DNA of 64,000 nt from an uncultured Sphingomonas sp. (GCF_936927845.1 NZ_CAKZHV010000032.1:1-64000); one strand, 5' to 3'. Positions 8,505 to 17,363 are shown, counted from the first letter of the stretch. Notes: generated by a model not told the origin, from the sequence alone. Numbers and translations are program-made.

Positions 8505-8863
8505 TGCTGTTCGCGTTCGCCTTGCAGGTCGCGGCGACGATCGCCAGCCCACCCGCCGACTGGCGCGCGCTACCGCCGCTGCGTGCGCCGACGACGCCGG
8601 CGAGCGAACTCGTCTCGAACTATGTGCGCGACGAAGTGGAGGCCGGTCGCTGCGCGGCGCCGCGTCCCGGTGCGCTGTCGGTCGAGCTCGCGGTCTATGT
8701 CGCCGAGAACGGACGCGTGCGCCGGATCGTGCCGCGCGCGATCAATTGTCCGACTGTCGAGCAATATGCCTCGGGCGTGGCGCTTCGCAGCCTGCGCGGC
8801 CAGGTGGAACCGCCCGAAGTGGTCGGGTGGCACCGCATGACGATCTCATTCGCGTGGCAGTGA
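8504..8863 (+). CDS. Small exported protein, unknown function
   Basis: A 119-residue protein with a short N-terminal hydrophobic stretch (LFAFALQVAATIASP) that looks like a signal peptide, and a mature part of about 100 residues with two cysteines (GRCAAP and INCPT). The pattern of alternating strands (VELAVYVAENGRVRRIV; EVVGWHRMTISFAW) is loosely like a TonB C-terminal-type fold, but I cannot confirm this. ATG overlaps the dut stop and its own stop overlaps the GTG of the next gene, so it is within the coaBC-dut operon. Confidence 0.7.
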   Translation: MLFAFALQVAATIASPPADWRALPPLRAPTTPASELVSNYVRDEVEAGRCAAPRPGALSVELAVYVAENGRVRRIVPRAINCPTVEQYASGVALRSLRGQVEPPEVVGWHRMTISFAWQ

Positions 8864-9630
8864 CGCTGTCGACGGACGAGCTCGCGCGCTACGCGCGCCA
8901 CGTCATCCTGCCCGAGGTTGGCGGCGGGGGGCAGATGCGGCTCAAACGCGCGCAGGTAACGGTGATCGGCGCCGGCGGTATCGGATCGCCCGCATTGCAA
9001 TATCTCGCAGGCGCGGGCTTCGGGCGCGTCATCGTCATCGACGACGACCGCATTGACACCTCCAACCTGCACCGGCAAACCCTGTTCTCCGGCGACGAGC
9101 GCGGCGCGCCGAAGGCGGAACGCGCGGTCGCGGCGATCAGGCGGATCAACCCCCACGTCGACGCACGGGCAAGTGTGGCACGTATCGATGCCGATAATGC
9201 CGCCCAGCTGCTCGCCGACGCCAACGTGGTGATCGACGGCAGCGACAATTTCGCGACCCGCTTTGCGGTCGCCGATGCGACGCTCGCCAGACGCATACCG
9301 CTCGTGTCCTCGGCCGTAAGCCGATTCGAGGGACAGGTCGCCGTGTTTCGCGGCTGGGAAGCCGACAAGCCGTGCTACCGCTGCTTCGTCGGGAGTGATC
9401 CGGCGCGCGAGGGTTTGACGTGCGCGGAGGAAGGCGTGCTCGGCCCCGTCACCGGCGTGCTCGGCAGCATGGCGGCGTTGGAGGCGATCCGCGCAGTCAC
9501 TCCGTTCGGTGAGGACAGCGCGGGCACGCTGCTCCTGATCGATCTGCTCGCACTGCGTTTCCGCACATTACGGCTGCCAAAGGACCCGGGTTGCCCGGCG
9601 TGCGGCGGCGCGATCGGGCGCGCCGCCTGA
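8860..9630 (+). CDS. moeB: MoeB/ThiF/HesA family adenylyltransferase
   Basis: This E1-like enzyme family adenylates the C-terminal glycine of a small sulfur carrier (MoaD or ThiS). The 256 residues contain the family opener RYARHVILPEVGGGGQ, the nucleotide-binding GAGGIGSPALQYLAGAG, the DDRIDTSNLHRQTLF motif, and two zinc CxxC pairs (CYRCF and CPACG). The catalytic-loop cysteine region EGLTCAEEGVLGPV is present. There is no rhodanese domain. GTG at 8860 overlaps the previous stop. MoeB versus ThiF cannot be decided from sequence alone. Confidence 0.9.
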   Translation: MTLSTDELARYARHVILPEVGGGGQMRLKRAQVTVIGAGGIGSPALQYLAGAGFGRVIVIDDDRIDTSNLHRQTLFSGDERGAPKAERAVAAIRRINPHVDARASVARIDADNAAQLLADANVVIDGSDNFATRFAVADATLARRIPLVSSAVSRFEGQVAVFRGWEADKPCYRCFVGSDPAREGLTCAEEGVLGPVTGVLGSMAALEAIRAVTPFGEDSAGTLLLIDLLALRFRTLRLPKDPGCPACGGAIGRAA

Positions 9631-9634
9631 CGCG

Positions 9635-10504
9635 TCAGCGCAGCAGCGTTTCCGCGAAGCTGCGCACCGCCGGGCCGATGTCGTCACGCGCGAGCGCGAG
9701 CGCCAGGTTCGCTTGGATGAAGCCGGCCTTGTCGCCGCAGTCGTAGCGTTCGCCATCGAAGGTAAAGCCGTGGAACGGCTGCTCGCCGATCAGCTGCGCC
9801 ATCGCGTCGGTCAGCTGGATCTCGCCGCCTGCACCCTTTTCCTTACGATCGAGGATGCGCATGACCTCAGGCTGGAGAATGTAGCGGCCTGGGATCATCA
9901 GATTCGAGGGCGACGTGCCCTTTGCCGGCTTCTCGACCAGCGCGGTCACCTCGGTCAGGCGACCCTCGACCTTGCCCGGCGAGATGATGCCGTATTTGCT
10001 CGTTTCCTCGTCGGCGACCTCGAGCGCGCCGATGACGTTGCCGCCGACCTGGTTGTACGCTTCCACCATCTGCGCGGTGAAGTTGGGGCGGCCGACCATC
10101 AGTTCGTCGGGCAAGAGCACCGCGAACGGCTCGTCACCGACGATCTCGCGCGCGCACCACACTGCGTGACCCAACCCCAGCGGCTCCTGCTGGCGCACGT
10201 AGACGGGCGAGCCCGGCTGCTGGCGGATGCCGTCGATCAGCGACAGGCTCTTGCCGCGCTCGCGCATCGTCGCCTCGAGCTCGTAGGAGATGTCGAAATG
10301 ATCCTCGAGCGCACCCTTGCCGCGCCCGGTGACGAAGATGATCTGCTCGATCCCCGCCTCCAGCGCTTCCTCGACCGCATACTGGATCAGCGGCTTGTCG
10401 ACGACCGTCAGCATCTCCTTCGGCATCGCCTTGGTCGCCGGCAGGAAGCGCGTCCCCAGCCCCGCCACCGGGAACACCGCCTTGCGCACCTTCTTGATCG
10501 TCAT
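9635..10504 (-). CDS. galU: UTP-glucose-1-phosphate uridylyltransferase
   Basis: GalU makes UDP-glucose for exopolysaccharide and envelope glycan synthesis. The 289-residue protein has the nucleotidyltransferase motif AGLGTRFLPATKAMPKEML with the uridine-binding context VDKPLIQYAVEEA, then QQEPLGLGHAVW, LPDELMVG and the C-terminal FDGERYDCGDKAGF. ATG 10504 has a good GAGAGGGG ribosome binding site. It converges with moeB with four bases between the stops and is a single-gene unit. Confidence 0.96.
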   Translation of the reverse strand: MTIKKVRKAVFPVAGLGTRFLPATKAMPKEMLTVVDKPLIQYAVEEALEAGIEQIIFVTGRGKGALEDHFDISYELEATMRERGKSLSLIDGIRQQPGSPVYVRQQEPLGLGHAVWCAREIVGDEPFAVLLPDELMVGRPNFTAQMVEAYNQVGGNVIGALEVADEETSKYGIISPGKVEGRLTEVTALVEKPAKGTSPSNLMIPGRYILQPEVMRILDRKEKGAGGEIQLTDAMAQLIGEQPFHGFTFDGERYDCGDKAGFIQANLALALARDDIGPAVRSFAETLLR

Positions 10505-10648
10505 CCGTGCCCCTCTCGGAAATCTGATCGGGGCGCTCTACCGACACGGCTCGCACCGGGCAAACGCGATATCATACAAAGTGATGCGCGCTGACGCTCG
10601 GGCTTGCTGATCGGTGCGGCAGCGACTAATCGCCTCCGCTTCGCCATC

Positions 10649-11416
10649 ATGCTTCGTAAACTCTTCCGCGGCGCCCGCTCGACGGCTGCCACTCCGCCAC
10701 CGATGATCCCGCCGGGCGAGCGCGTGTACGCGATCGGTGACGTGCACGGATGCGCGGCGCAGCTGGAACGCCTGCTGGCGATGATCGCCGACGACGAGGC
10801 TGGGCGCGGCCCCGCCGAGACGACCATCATCCTGCTGGGCGATCTCGTCGACCGCGGTCCGGCCTCGGCTCAGGCGATCGAGCAATTGATCGCGCTTCGT
10901 CATCGCGCGCCGAACACCCGCTTCATCGCCGGCAATCACGAAGAGGTATTCCTGCACGCGATCGACGGTGACGAGCAGGCATTGCGCATGTTCTGCCGTA
11001 TCGGCGGACGCGAGACGATCATGAGCTACGGCGTGACCGGGCCCGAGTATGAGCGGCTGGATTACGCCGAACTCGCCGCGGAACTGGAGCGGATCGTCCC
11101 GGCAACCCACGTCGATTTCCTGAGGTCGTTCGAGGACGTGGTAACGGTAGGCGACTATGCCTTCGTCCACGCGGGCATCCGGCCCAATATTGCGCTTGCC
11201 TTGCAGAAGACCTCCGATCTGCGTTGGATTCGCGGCACGTTCCTCGATTTCGCTGGCCGGCACGAGAAGATGATCGTGCACGGTCACACGATCACGCCCG
11301 AGGTCGAGCGCAAGGCGGGACGCATCGGTATCGATACCGGTGCCTATGCCGGCGGCCCGTTGACCGCACTTGGTCTGGAAGGCGACGAGAGCTGGGTGTT
11401 GCAGGCGAGCGCCTGA
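10649..11416 (+). CDS. PPP-family metallophosphoesterase (serine/threonine phosphatase type)
   Basis: The 255-residue protein has all dinuclear metal-site motifs of the PPP phosphatases: IGDVHG, LLGDLVDRGP, IAGNHEE, VHAGIRP and VHGHT. Bacterial members act as phosphoprotein phosphatases or diadenosine tetraphosphatases; the substrate cannot be read from sequence. The ATG at 10649 (MLRKLFRG) is chosen; a start 15 codons earlier is open but less likely. It diverges from galU. Confidence 0.88.
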   Translation: MLRKLFRGARSTAATPPPMIPPGERVYAIGDVHGCAAQLERLLAMIADDEAGRGPAETTIILLGDLVDRGPASAQAIEQLIALRHRAPNTRFIAGNHEEVFLHAIDGDEQALRMFCRIGGRETIMSYGVTGPEYERLDYAELAAELERIVPATHVDFLRSFEDVVTVGDYAFVHAGIRPNIALALQKTSDLRWIRGTFLDFAGRHEKMIVHGHTITPEVERKAGRIGIDTGAYAGGPLTALGLEGDESWVLQASA

Positions 11417-11522
11417 TCCTTTTTAGCCACGCCTATGTGCGAAATGTCACACCCACTGTCGTTGCGCTTGATTTCCGCGGATTGGCGCTATATCGGCGGG
11501 CGGGAAGCAAAGGGAGTTTCAC

Positions 11523-11759
11523 ATGCGTATTGCCAAGTACATGCTCGCCGCCGCTGCGGCGTCGGTTTCGGTTGCTCCGGCCATCGCCGCTCCGGTGAAC
11601 GCCGCCAGCAGCCTGTCGGTCGCGCGCGCTACTGCGCCGTCGGCGAAGAAGAACGAGCTGGCCGGTGGCGGCTTCATCGTCGCGATCATCGCGGCGGCTG
11701 CCGTGATCGCGGGCATCATCGTTGTCGCCGACAACGACGACTCGCCCGACAGCAACTAA
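11523..11759 (+). CDS. Small exported/membrane protein, unknown function
   Basis: A 78-residue protein with a clear signal peptide (MRIAKYMLAAAAASVSVAP, cleavage likely near AIAA-AP), a short linker and a second hydrophobic helix (GGFIVAIIAAAAVIAGIIVV) ending in an acidic tail ADNDDSPDSN. It is preceded by a ribosome binding site (AAAGGGAG) and followed 22 bases later by a strong terminator, so it is a single-gene unit, possibly well expressed. I recognise no domain. Confidence 0.8.
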   Translation: MRIAKYMLAAAAASVSVAPAIAAPVNAASSLSVARATAPSAKKNELAGGGFIVAIIAAAAVIAGIIVVADNDDSPDSN

Positions 11760-11781
11760 GTTCGGCGAACGCTGAAAAGAG

Positions 11782-11809
11782 ATAGCGGCCTTCGGGCCGC
11801 TATTTTTTT
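11782..11809 (+). terminator. Rho-independent terminator after the small exported protein
   Basis: A perfect 9-base stem (ATAGCGGCC / GGCCGCTAT) closed by a TTCG tetraloop and followed by a T run. Confidence 0.93.
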
Positions 11810-11920
11810 GTCCGGGCTACGCTGTCCGGTGTCCTCCCAGCTCTGCAAACGCCATCAACACCGCCAGCAAGGGGCGGTGTGTCGCTAGGCCAAATGTTTG
11901 TTGCGCCTGGTGAACAAAGA

Positions 11921-11957
11921 AAAAGGGCAGAGTCGACATCGTCGACCCTGCCCTTTT
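11921..11957 (-). terminator. Rho-independent terminator of the FKBP gene
   Basis: On the minus strand AAAAGGGCAGGGTCGAC and GTCGACTCTGCCCTTTT pair around a 3-base GAT loop, with the trailing T run forming part of the base of the stem. It begins about 30 bases after the FKBP stop and faces the neighbouring plus-strand terminator. Confidence 0.85.
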
Positions 11958-11984
11958 CTGTACCAGTCGTTGCTGTGGCGGAGA

Positions 11985-12527
11985 TCAGCGCCCCTGCGGT
12001 TCGCCTCCGGGGACGGCAGTGCCGCCGGGCATGCCGCCTTGCTGCTGCATCATCATCTGCTGCATGGCGCGGATCTGCGCCTCGGACATGAACTCGATCA
12101 GCTCGACATCGAACTGCAGCGTCGAATTGGCGGGGATCGGTCCCTTGTCCTCGGCGCCGTAAGCGAGCTCGGGCTTGATCCAGAAGCGGTATTTCGCGCC
12201 CTTGCTCATCAGCTTAAGCCCCTCGGTGAAACCGGGGATCATGCGCGCGACGGGAAGCGGGGTGGGCTGTTCCGATTTGTCGAAGACGGTGCCGTTCATC
12301 AGCCGGCCCTCGTACCGCACCAACGCCACGTCGCTGTCGGTCGGGTGCGGGCCGGTGCCCTGTTTCATGACCTTGTAGCGCAAGCCGCTGGGTGTCGTCT
12401 GAATGCCGGTTGAGCCAACCTTTGCAAGCGCGACACCCGCGACGAGCGCGAACGCCAGACCGAGCCACAGCCACAGAACATAGGCACGCTTGATCGGTGC
12501 GATCGGAACGGCGGTGACGGTCGACAT
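11985..12527 (-). CDS. Membrane-anchored FKBP-type peptidyl-prolyl isomerase
   Basis: An FKBP-fold prolyl isomerase, probably assisting protein folding in the periplasm. The 180-residue protein has an N-terminal membrane anchor at about 15-36 (YVLWLWLGLAFALVAGVAL), then the FKBP domain with VRYEGRLMNGTVFDKSEQ, IPGFTEGLKLMSKGAKYRFW, PELAYGAEDKGPIPANSTL and FDVELIEF. After the domain comes a Met/Gln-rich low-complexity tail (AQIRAMQQMMMQQQGGMPGG). It lies downstream of rpsU on the same strand but is separated by an inverted repeat. Confidence 0.9.
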   Translation of the reverse strand: MSTVTAVPIAPIKRAYVLWLWLGLAFALVAGVALAKVGSTGIQTTPSGLRYKVMKQGTGPHPTDSDVALVRYEGRLMNGTVFDKSEQPTPLPVARMIPGFTEGLKLMSKGAKYRFWIKPELAYGAEDKGPIPANSTLQFDVELIEFMSEAQIRAMQQMMMQQQGGMPGGTAVPGGEPQGR

Positions 12528-12589
12528 GGATCAGCACACCTGCATTTGGCGCGGCCACACAGCGACCGCCATCACCCGTGGAAAATCAC

Positions 12590-12632
12590 TAAAGTCACAT
12601 CCCCAACGCGTACGCGCACGAGGGGGTGTGAC
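12590..12632 (-). terminator. Inverted repeat after rpsU, probable terminator
   Basis: GTCACATCCCC (12594-12604) and GGGGGTGTGAC (12622-12632) form an 11-base stem with one G-T pair and a 17-base loop. Read on the minus strand it follows the rpsU stop and is trailed by TTTAGTGATTTT, an imperfect T tract. It could equally be a structure in the leader of the FKBP gene. The edge sequence TAAAGTCACA recurs at 29051-29060. Confidence 0.55.
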
Positions 12633-12640
12633 CGGTACGC

Positions 12641-12847
12641 TTACCGTGCGCCGTCGCGCTCGGCACGCTTGCGCTCCAGCTTGCGCGCGCGGCGGACAGC
12701 GGCTGCACGCTCGCGTGCACGCTTCTCCGACGGCTTCTCGTAATGACGACGCAGCTTCATCTCGCGGTACACGCCCTCGCGCTGCAGCTTCTTCTTGAGC
12801 GCGCGAAGGGCCTGGTCGACGTTGTTGTCGCGAACGATGATCTGCAT
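12641..12847 (-). CDS. rpsU: 30S ribosomal protein S21
   Basis: S21 is a small basic protein of the 30S subunit. The 68 residues begin MQIIVRDNNVDQALRALKKK and are Arg/Lys-rich throughout, typical of the family. ATG 12847 is preceded by a GGAG at about 12 bases. The frame is open further upstream but that part is not S21-like. Confidence 0.96.
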   Translation of the reverse strand: MQIIVRDNNVDQALRALKKKLQREGVYREMKLRRHYEKPSEKRARERAAAVRRARKLERKRAERDGAR

Positions 12848-12958
12848 AAAACCAATGAACTCCGGGAAAACAGCTACAGCGGCGGCAGGCAGGCCTGCGC
12901 CGAACGCGACGCGTCTATCAGCTAGGTTGCTACTCCGCAAGCCGCGAAGGCGCGCCAA

Positions 12959-13783
12959 TCAGGATGTTACGTGCACCGCACCGATCGCGCGACGGTGGCT
13001 GAGCGCCGGCACCCGCGCCTGCACGCGCGCGATCAGCCTGAGGTCGAGATCGACGTAGCCGAGCCCGGCACTCTCCCCCATGTCGAGCAGCACCTCACCC
13101 CAAGGATCGATGACGAGCGAATGGCCGTAGGTCTTACGTCCGTCGGCGTGACTCCCGGTTTGCGCCGCTGCGATCACGAAGGCACCGGCCTCGATCGCGC
13201 GGGCCCGCAACAGCACGTGCCAGTGCGCGGCGCCCGTCGGGCGGGTGAAGGCTGCAGGCACCGACAGGATGCGCGCCCCGGCATCGCTGAGTGCGCGGAA
13301 CAGGTCGGGAAAGCGCAGATCGTAGCAGATCGTCATGCCCAGCCGGCCGAGCGGCGTGTCGATCGCCACCGCCCGCTCACCCGCGGCATAACTAGCCGAC
13401 TCGCGCCAGCGTTCGCCGGTGGGCAGATCGACGTCGAACAGGTGCATCTTGTCATAGCGCGCGCGGACGTCGCCGTTCGCGTCGATCATTAAACCGCGAT
13501 TGGCGAGCATGCCATCGGCGCGGCGAAGCGCGAGCGAGCCGAGATGAACCCAGATCCCGGCCGCGCGCGCCGCATCGGCAACCGCGGCGAGCACCGGATC
13601 ATCCTGCTCGGCATGGATGTTCGATGCGGCACGTGCGCGGTCGCGGTCGAGCAGCCCCGACATTTCGGGCGTGAACAGCATCGCCGCCCCCGCCCGTCCC
13701 GCTTCCGTGATCGCTGTGACGAGCCCGTTGGCGTTGGCCGTGGGGTCGATCCCGGTGGTGGTCTGAGCGATGGCGATCTTCAT
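12959..13783 (-). CDS. Carbon-nitrogen hydrolase, Nit-type amidase
   Basis: A nitrilase-superfamily amidase; the overall pattern fits the Nit1/deaminated-glutathione amidase group, which repairs glutathione deaminated by transaminases. The 274 residues contain the Glu-Lys-Cys triad: Glu40 (LFTPEMSG), Lys112 (ARYDKMHLFDVD) and Cys153 (TICYDLRFPDLF). Length is normal. It diverges from cysS and lies upstream of rpsU on the same strand. The exact substrate is an inference from family similarity. Confidence 0.85.
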   Translation of the reverse strand: MKIAIAQTTTGIDPTANANGLVTAITEAGRAGAAMLFTPEMSGLLDRDRARAASNIHAEQDDPVLAAVADAARAAGIWVHLGSLALRRADGMLANRGLMIDANGDVRARYDKMHLFDVDLPTGERWRESASYAAGERAVAIDTPLGRLGMTICYDLRFPDLFRALSDAGARILSVPAAFTRPTGAAHWHVLLRARAIEAGAFVIAAAQTGSHADGRKTYGHSLVIDPWGEVLLDMGESAGLGYVDLDLRLIARVQARVPALSHRRAIGAVHVTS

Positions 13784-13888
13784 GGCGTGCTTGTGCCACG
13801 CCGCGCGGGCGAACGCGCGCGCTTTCGTGCTTGAGCGTTCCCAGGCGAGTGGCTTGGCGCGCGCGCGCGGCTGCGGTTAAGAGGCCGC

Positions 13889-15319
13889 ATGACCGGCGCT
13901 CCCCTCACCCTCTACAACAGCCTGACGCGTACGACCGAGCGGTTCGTGCCGATCGATCCCGACAACGTGCGCGTCTATTCGTGCGGGCCGACCGTCTACC
14001 ATTATGCCCATATCGGTAATTTGCGCGCTTATGTGTTCACCGACACGCTATCGCGCGCGCTGACGTGGAAGGGCTGGTCGCTGACGCACGTCATCAACAT
14101 CACCAACGTCGGCCATCTCACCTCGGACGCGGACGCCGGTGACGACAAGATGGAGGCAGCGGCGCGCGCGAGCGGACGCGACATCTGGGAGATCTCGCGG
14201 CACTACACGCAAGCGTTCAAGCGCAACCTGACCGACCTCAACATCCGCGAGCCGAGCCGCTTCCCGCTCGCGACCGATCACGTCGCCGAGATGATCGAAT
14301 GGGGCGAAGCGATCGAGGCAAAGCATTGCTACCGCCTCGCCGACGGGCTCTACTTCGACGTGACGACGGTACCCGATTACGGCGCACTGGCAGGCGCGGC
14401 CGACGACGCGGCCGCCGGCCGAATCGACGCGGTCGCGGGCAAGCGGCACCCACAGGATTTCGCGATCTGGCGTACGACGCCTGCCGGCGAGACGCGGCAG
14501 ATGGAGTGGGACTCGCCTTGGGGACGCGGTGCGCCGGGCTGGCACCTCGAATGTTCGGTGATGAGCCAAAAGTATCTCGGCGCGTCGTTCGACATCCACA
14601 CCGGCGGGATCGACCATCGCGAGATCCACCATCCCAACGAGATCGCGCAGAACCAGGCTTACTGCGGCTGCGCCGACACTGGTGCGACCTTCTGGATGCA
14701 CAACAACTTCCTCGTCGATCGCACGGGGAAGATGAGCAAATCGTCCGGCGAGACGCTGACGCTCGACGTGCTGGTCGCGCGGGGGTTTCATCCGTTGGCG
14801 TACCGGATGATGTGTTTGCAGGCACATTATCGCTCGGAGCTGGAATTCTCCTGGGACAATCTGGCGGCCGCGCAGGTGCGGTTGAAACGGCTGGTTCACG
14901 CGGTCGGTGCCCTGCGGGGCCGACCTGCGCAGGCGGGCGGCGCGTCGACCGACACGTACCGCGAGCAGCTCGACGCCGCGGTGTCGGACGATCTGAACAC
15001 CGCGCGCGCGCTGCCGGTGCTCGACGCGCTTCTGGCTGACAAAAAGGTGTCGCCTGCCAATCGTCTGGCGGCGCTCGCCGACTTCGACGCGGTGCTGGGG
15101 CTCGGTTTGACCGACCTGACACGCGAGGCGTTGCGCGTGCGTCCTGCCGCTGCCACGATCGGGCCGGACGAGATCGAGGCGCGCTTGGCCGATCGACACG
15201 AGGCGCGCGCAGCGAAGGACTTTCCGCGATCGGACGCAATCCGCGACGAGTTGGCGGCGGCTGGGGTCGAGGTGATGGACGGCGATCCACTGGGTTGGGA
15301 TTGGAAGGTGACGCTATGA
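13889..15319 (+). CDS. cysS: Cysteine-tRNA ligase
   Basis: CysRS charges tRNA-Cys with cysteine. The 476-residue class I synthetase has the zinc-ligand/active-site start YSCGPTVYHYAHIGNLRAYV (the HIGH motif appears as HIGN, normal for CysRS), WHLECSVMSQKYLG, DIHTGGIDHREIHHPNEIAQ and the KMSKS loop GKMSKSSGE. The stop overlaps the ATG of the next gene (ATGA), indicating cotranslation. Confidence 0.97.
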   Translation: MTGAPLTLYNSLTRTTERFVPIDPDNVRVYSCGPTVYHYAHIGNLRAYVFTDTLSRALTWKGWSLTHVINITNVGHLTSDADAGDDKMEAAARASGRDIWEISRHYTQAFKRNLTDLNIREPSRFPLATDHVAEMIEWGEAIEAKHCYRLADGLYFDVTTVPDYGALAGAADDAAAGRIDAVAGKRHPQDFAIWRTTPAGETRQMEWDSPWGRGAPGWHLECSVMSQKYLGASFDIHTGGIDHREIHHPNEIAQNQAYCGCADTGATFWMHNNFLVDRTGKMSKSSGETLTLDVLVARGFHPLAYRMMCLQAHYRSELEFSWDNLAAAQVRLKRLVHAVGALRGRPAQAGGASTDTYREQLDAAVSDDLNTARALPVLDALLADKKVSPANRLAALADFDAVLGLGLTDLTREALRVRPAAATIGPDEIEARLADRHEARAAKDFPRSDAIRDELAAAGVEVMDGDPLGWDWKVTL

Positions 15320-16254
15320 AAGCCGTTCTGCCCGCGATCGCGCGACCGCTGCTCGAGGCCCGGTTGCCGAGCGACCTCGAGGTAAGCTGGTTCACCTCGC
15401 CCCAAGAGGCCAAGGCGATGATCGCCGATGCGGAGATCGCCTGGGTCGACATGCAGCCGACCGAGCATGTCGCGGATGCGATCCGCGCCGCCGGGCCCGA
15501 GCTCAAATGGGTGTCGACGATCTACGCCGGGCTTGATGCCTTCCCGCTCGACCTGCTGCGTGCGCGCGGCGTTACGCTGACCAACGGTGTCGGCATCAAC
15601 GCGATCGCGGTGGCGGAATATGCCGTGATGGGCGTGCTGGTTGCGGCAAAACGCTACGACGAGGTCCTGCGGGCACAGGATCGGCGCGAATGGCCGAAGG
15701 ATGCGCCCGGCAAGATCGAGCTCGCCGACACGCGCGCTTTGATCGTCGGGCTGGGCGCGATCGGTCGACTGATCGCGGATCGGCTCGGCGCGTTCGGGGT
15801 CGCGGTGACCGGCGTGACACGCTCGGGTCGCGACCGCACGCTAACGCCGGATGCGTGGCGCGCGCGGCTGGGCGAGTTCGATTGGGTGATTCTCGCCGCG
15901 CCCTCAACCGACGACACCAAGGCGATGATCGGCGCGGACGAGCTGGCGGCGATGAAGCGGGCCGCGTGGCTGATCAACATCGCGCGCGGTGACATGGTCG
16001 ACGACGACGCGCTGCTCGCCGCGCTAAACGACCGGCGGATCGCGGGCGCGTTCCTCGATCCGACCAATCCCGAGCCGCTGCCATCGGATCACCCGTTGTG
16101 GAGCGCGCCCAATTGCATGATCACCATGCACCTGTCGGGCCGCAGCCAGACCAAGATGTTTCAGCGCGCCGCGGCGTTGTTCCTCGACAATCTGGCGGCG
16201 TATCGCGCTGGTCGCGCGCTGAAGAATGTCGCCGATCTCGATGCGGGCTATTGA
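15316..16254 (+). CDS. D-2-hydroxyacid dehydrogenase family protein
   Basis: An NAD(P)-dependent dehydrogenase of the D-isomer-specific 2-hydroxyacid family, 312 residues. Visible are the dinucleotide motif LIVGLGAIGR, the catalytic arginine in NIARGDMVDD, the acidic position in FLDPTNPEPLP, and the catalytic histidine in MITMHLSG. The substrate (glyoxylate, phosphoglycerate analogues or others) cannot be told. It is coupled to cysS by a 4-base ATGA overlap, which says little about metabolic role. Confidence 0.88.
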   Translation: MKAVLPAIARPLLEARLPSDLEVSWFTSPQEAKAMIADAEIAWVDMQPTEHVADAIRAAGPELKWVSTIYAGLDAFPLDLLRARGVTLTNGVGINAIAVAEYAVMGVLVAAKRYDEVLRAQDRREWPKDAPGKIELADTRALIVGLGAIGRLIADRLGAFGVAVTGVTRSGRDRTLTPDAWRARLGEFDWVILAAPSTDDTKAMIGADELAAMKRAAWLINIARGDMVDDDALLAALNDRRIAGAFLDPTNPEPLPSDHPLWSAPNCMITMHLSGRSQTKMFQRAAALFLDNLAAYRAGRALKNVADLDAGY

Positions 16255-16400
16255 TTTCCCGCGGGCGGCAAACCGATTTTTCGATGCGACCGAAGGTTGA
16301 TCGCTGATGAACGAACGCGCTTAGGTGATTGCGGCGCGCCAGTAATTTCCTTACCACGTTCTGGCTTTGAACCGGGAGTTTGGAGTTGGAAGCAAGATTG

Positions 16401-16547
16401 ATGCTGGCTTACGGCCTGATCGCGGCGATCGCGCTGGTCGGAAGCGTGGTTGGGTTGGTGTGGTCAAAGAAGCGCAAGGCGCGCAAGCGGCGACTGCGTG
16501 GGATCAAATCCTATACGCCGGTCAGCGGTCGCTCCGCCGTGCAGTGA
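16401..16547 (+). CDS. 48-residue single-span membrane protein
   Basis: A very short gene: ATG at 16401 (an in-frame TTG at 16386 is possible), one hydrophobic helix LAYGLIAAIALVGSVVGLVW, then a strongly basic segment SKKRKARKRRLRGIK and a polar tail ending SGRSAVQ. The topology predicted by the positive-inside rule is N-out, C-in. A GGAG lies upstream. The gene fills an otherwise empty interval between two same-strand genes. Function unknown. Confidence 0.55.
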   Translation: MLAYGLIAAIALVGSVVGLVWSKKRKARKRRLRGIKSYTPVSGRSAVQ

Positions 16548-16580
16548 ACGGCGCGGCACAGGAACGTTGAGCAGCACCGC

Positions 16581-17363
16581 ATGGACCTGAACCTTCGCGG
16601 GCGAACGGCGATCGTCTGCGCATCGAGCCAGGGGCTCGGTCGCGGGTGTGCGCTGGCGCTGGCCGAGGCGGGCTGCACGGTCGTGCTGAATGGGCGCGAC
16701 GAGGCAGCGCTGGCGCAGACCGCGGACGCGATCCGTGGCGCGACCGGCGGGCGTGTCGAACTGGTGGCGGGCGACATCGCCGAGGACATGACGCAGCAGG
16801 CGCTGGTCGCGGCGGCGGGCGGCGCGCCCGACATCCTGGTCAACAACAATGCCGGACCACCGCTGCGCGACTTTCGCGCGCTCGGCCGTGACGATCTGCA
16901 CGCCGGGTTGGAAGCCAACATGGTTACGCCGATCCGGATGGTGCAGCGCGTGATCGACGGCATGGTGGAGCGTCGCTTCGGGCGGATCGTCTGCATCACC
17001 TCCGCGGCGGTCAAGGCTCCGGTCGGAGGGCTCGATCTGTCGAGCGGCGCGCGGGTCGGCCTGACCGGTTTTCTGGCCGGGGTGGCGCGTTCGGTCGCGC
17101 ACGCCAATGTCACGATCAACTTCCTCTTGCCCGGCCTGTTCGAGACGCGGCGGCTCGCGGGCGTCCACGCCTTTGCGGCCAAGGCGCAGGGTGTGGACGT
17201 CGAGGAAGCGGCGCGACGCGCGCGCGAGCGGATACCGGCGCGCCGCTTCGGCGATCCCGACGAGTTCGGCGCTGCCTGCGCCTTTCTATGCTCGGACAAG
17301 GCAGGCTTCATCACGGGGCAGAGCCTGTTGATGGACGGCGGCGCGTTTCCCGGCGTGCTCTGA
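16581..17363 (+). CDS. Atypical short-chain dehydrogenase/reductase family protein
   Basis: A Rossmann-fold SDR of 260 residues resembling 3-oxoacyl-ACP reductases. The cofactor region is ASSQGLGRG and the structural NNAG motif is NNNAGPP. Ser141 (CITSAAV) is present, but at the positions of the catalytic YxxxK the sequence has Ser154 and Arg158 (DLSSGARVGLTGF). It belongs to a subgroup of FabG-like proteins that lack the Tyr/Lys pair, so it may not be a classical reductase. C-terminal FITGQSLLMDGG is typical of SDRs. Confidence 0.85.
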   Translation: MDLNLRGRTAIVCASSQGLGRGCALALAEAGCTVVLNGRDEAALAQTADAIRGATGGRVELVAGDIAEDMTQQALVAAAGGAPDILVNNNAGPPLRDFRALGRDDLHAGLEANMVTPIRMVQRVIDGMVERRFGRIVCITSAAVKAPVGGLDLSSGARVGLTGFLAGVARSVAHANVTINFLLPGLFETRRLAGVHAFAAKAQGVDVEEAARRARERIPARRFGDPDEFGAACAFLCSDKAGFITGQSLLMDGGAFPGVL

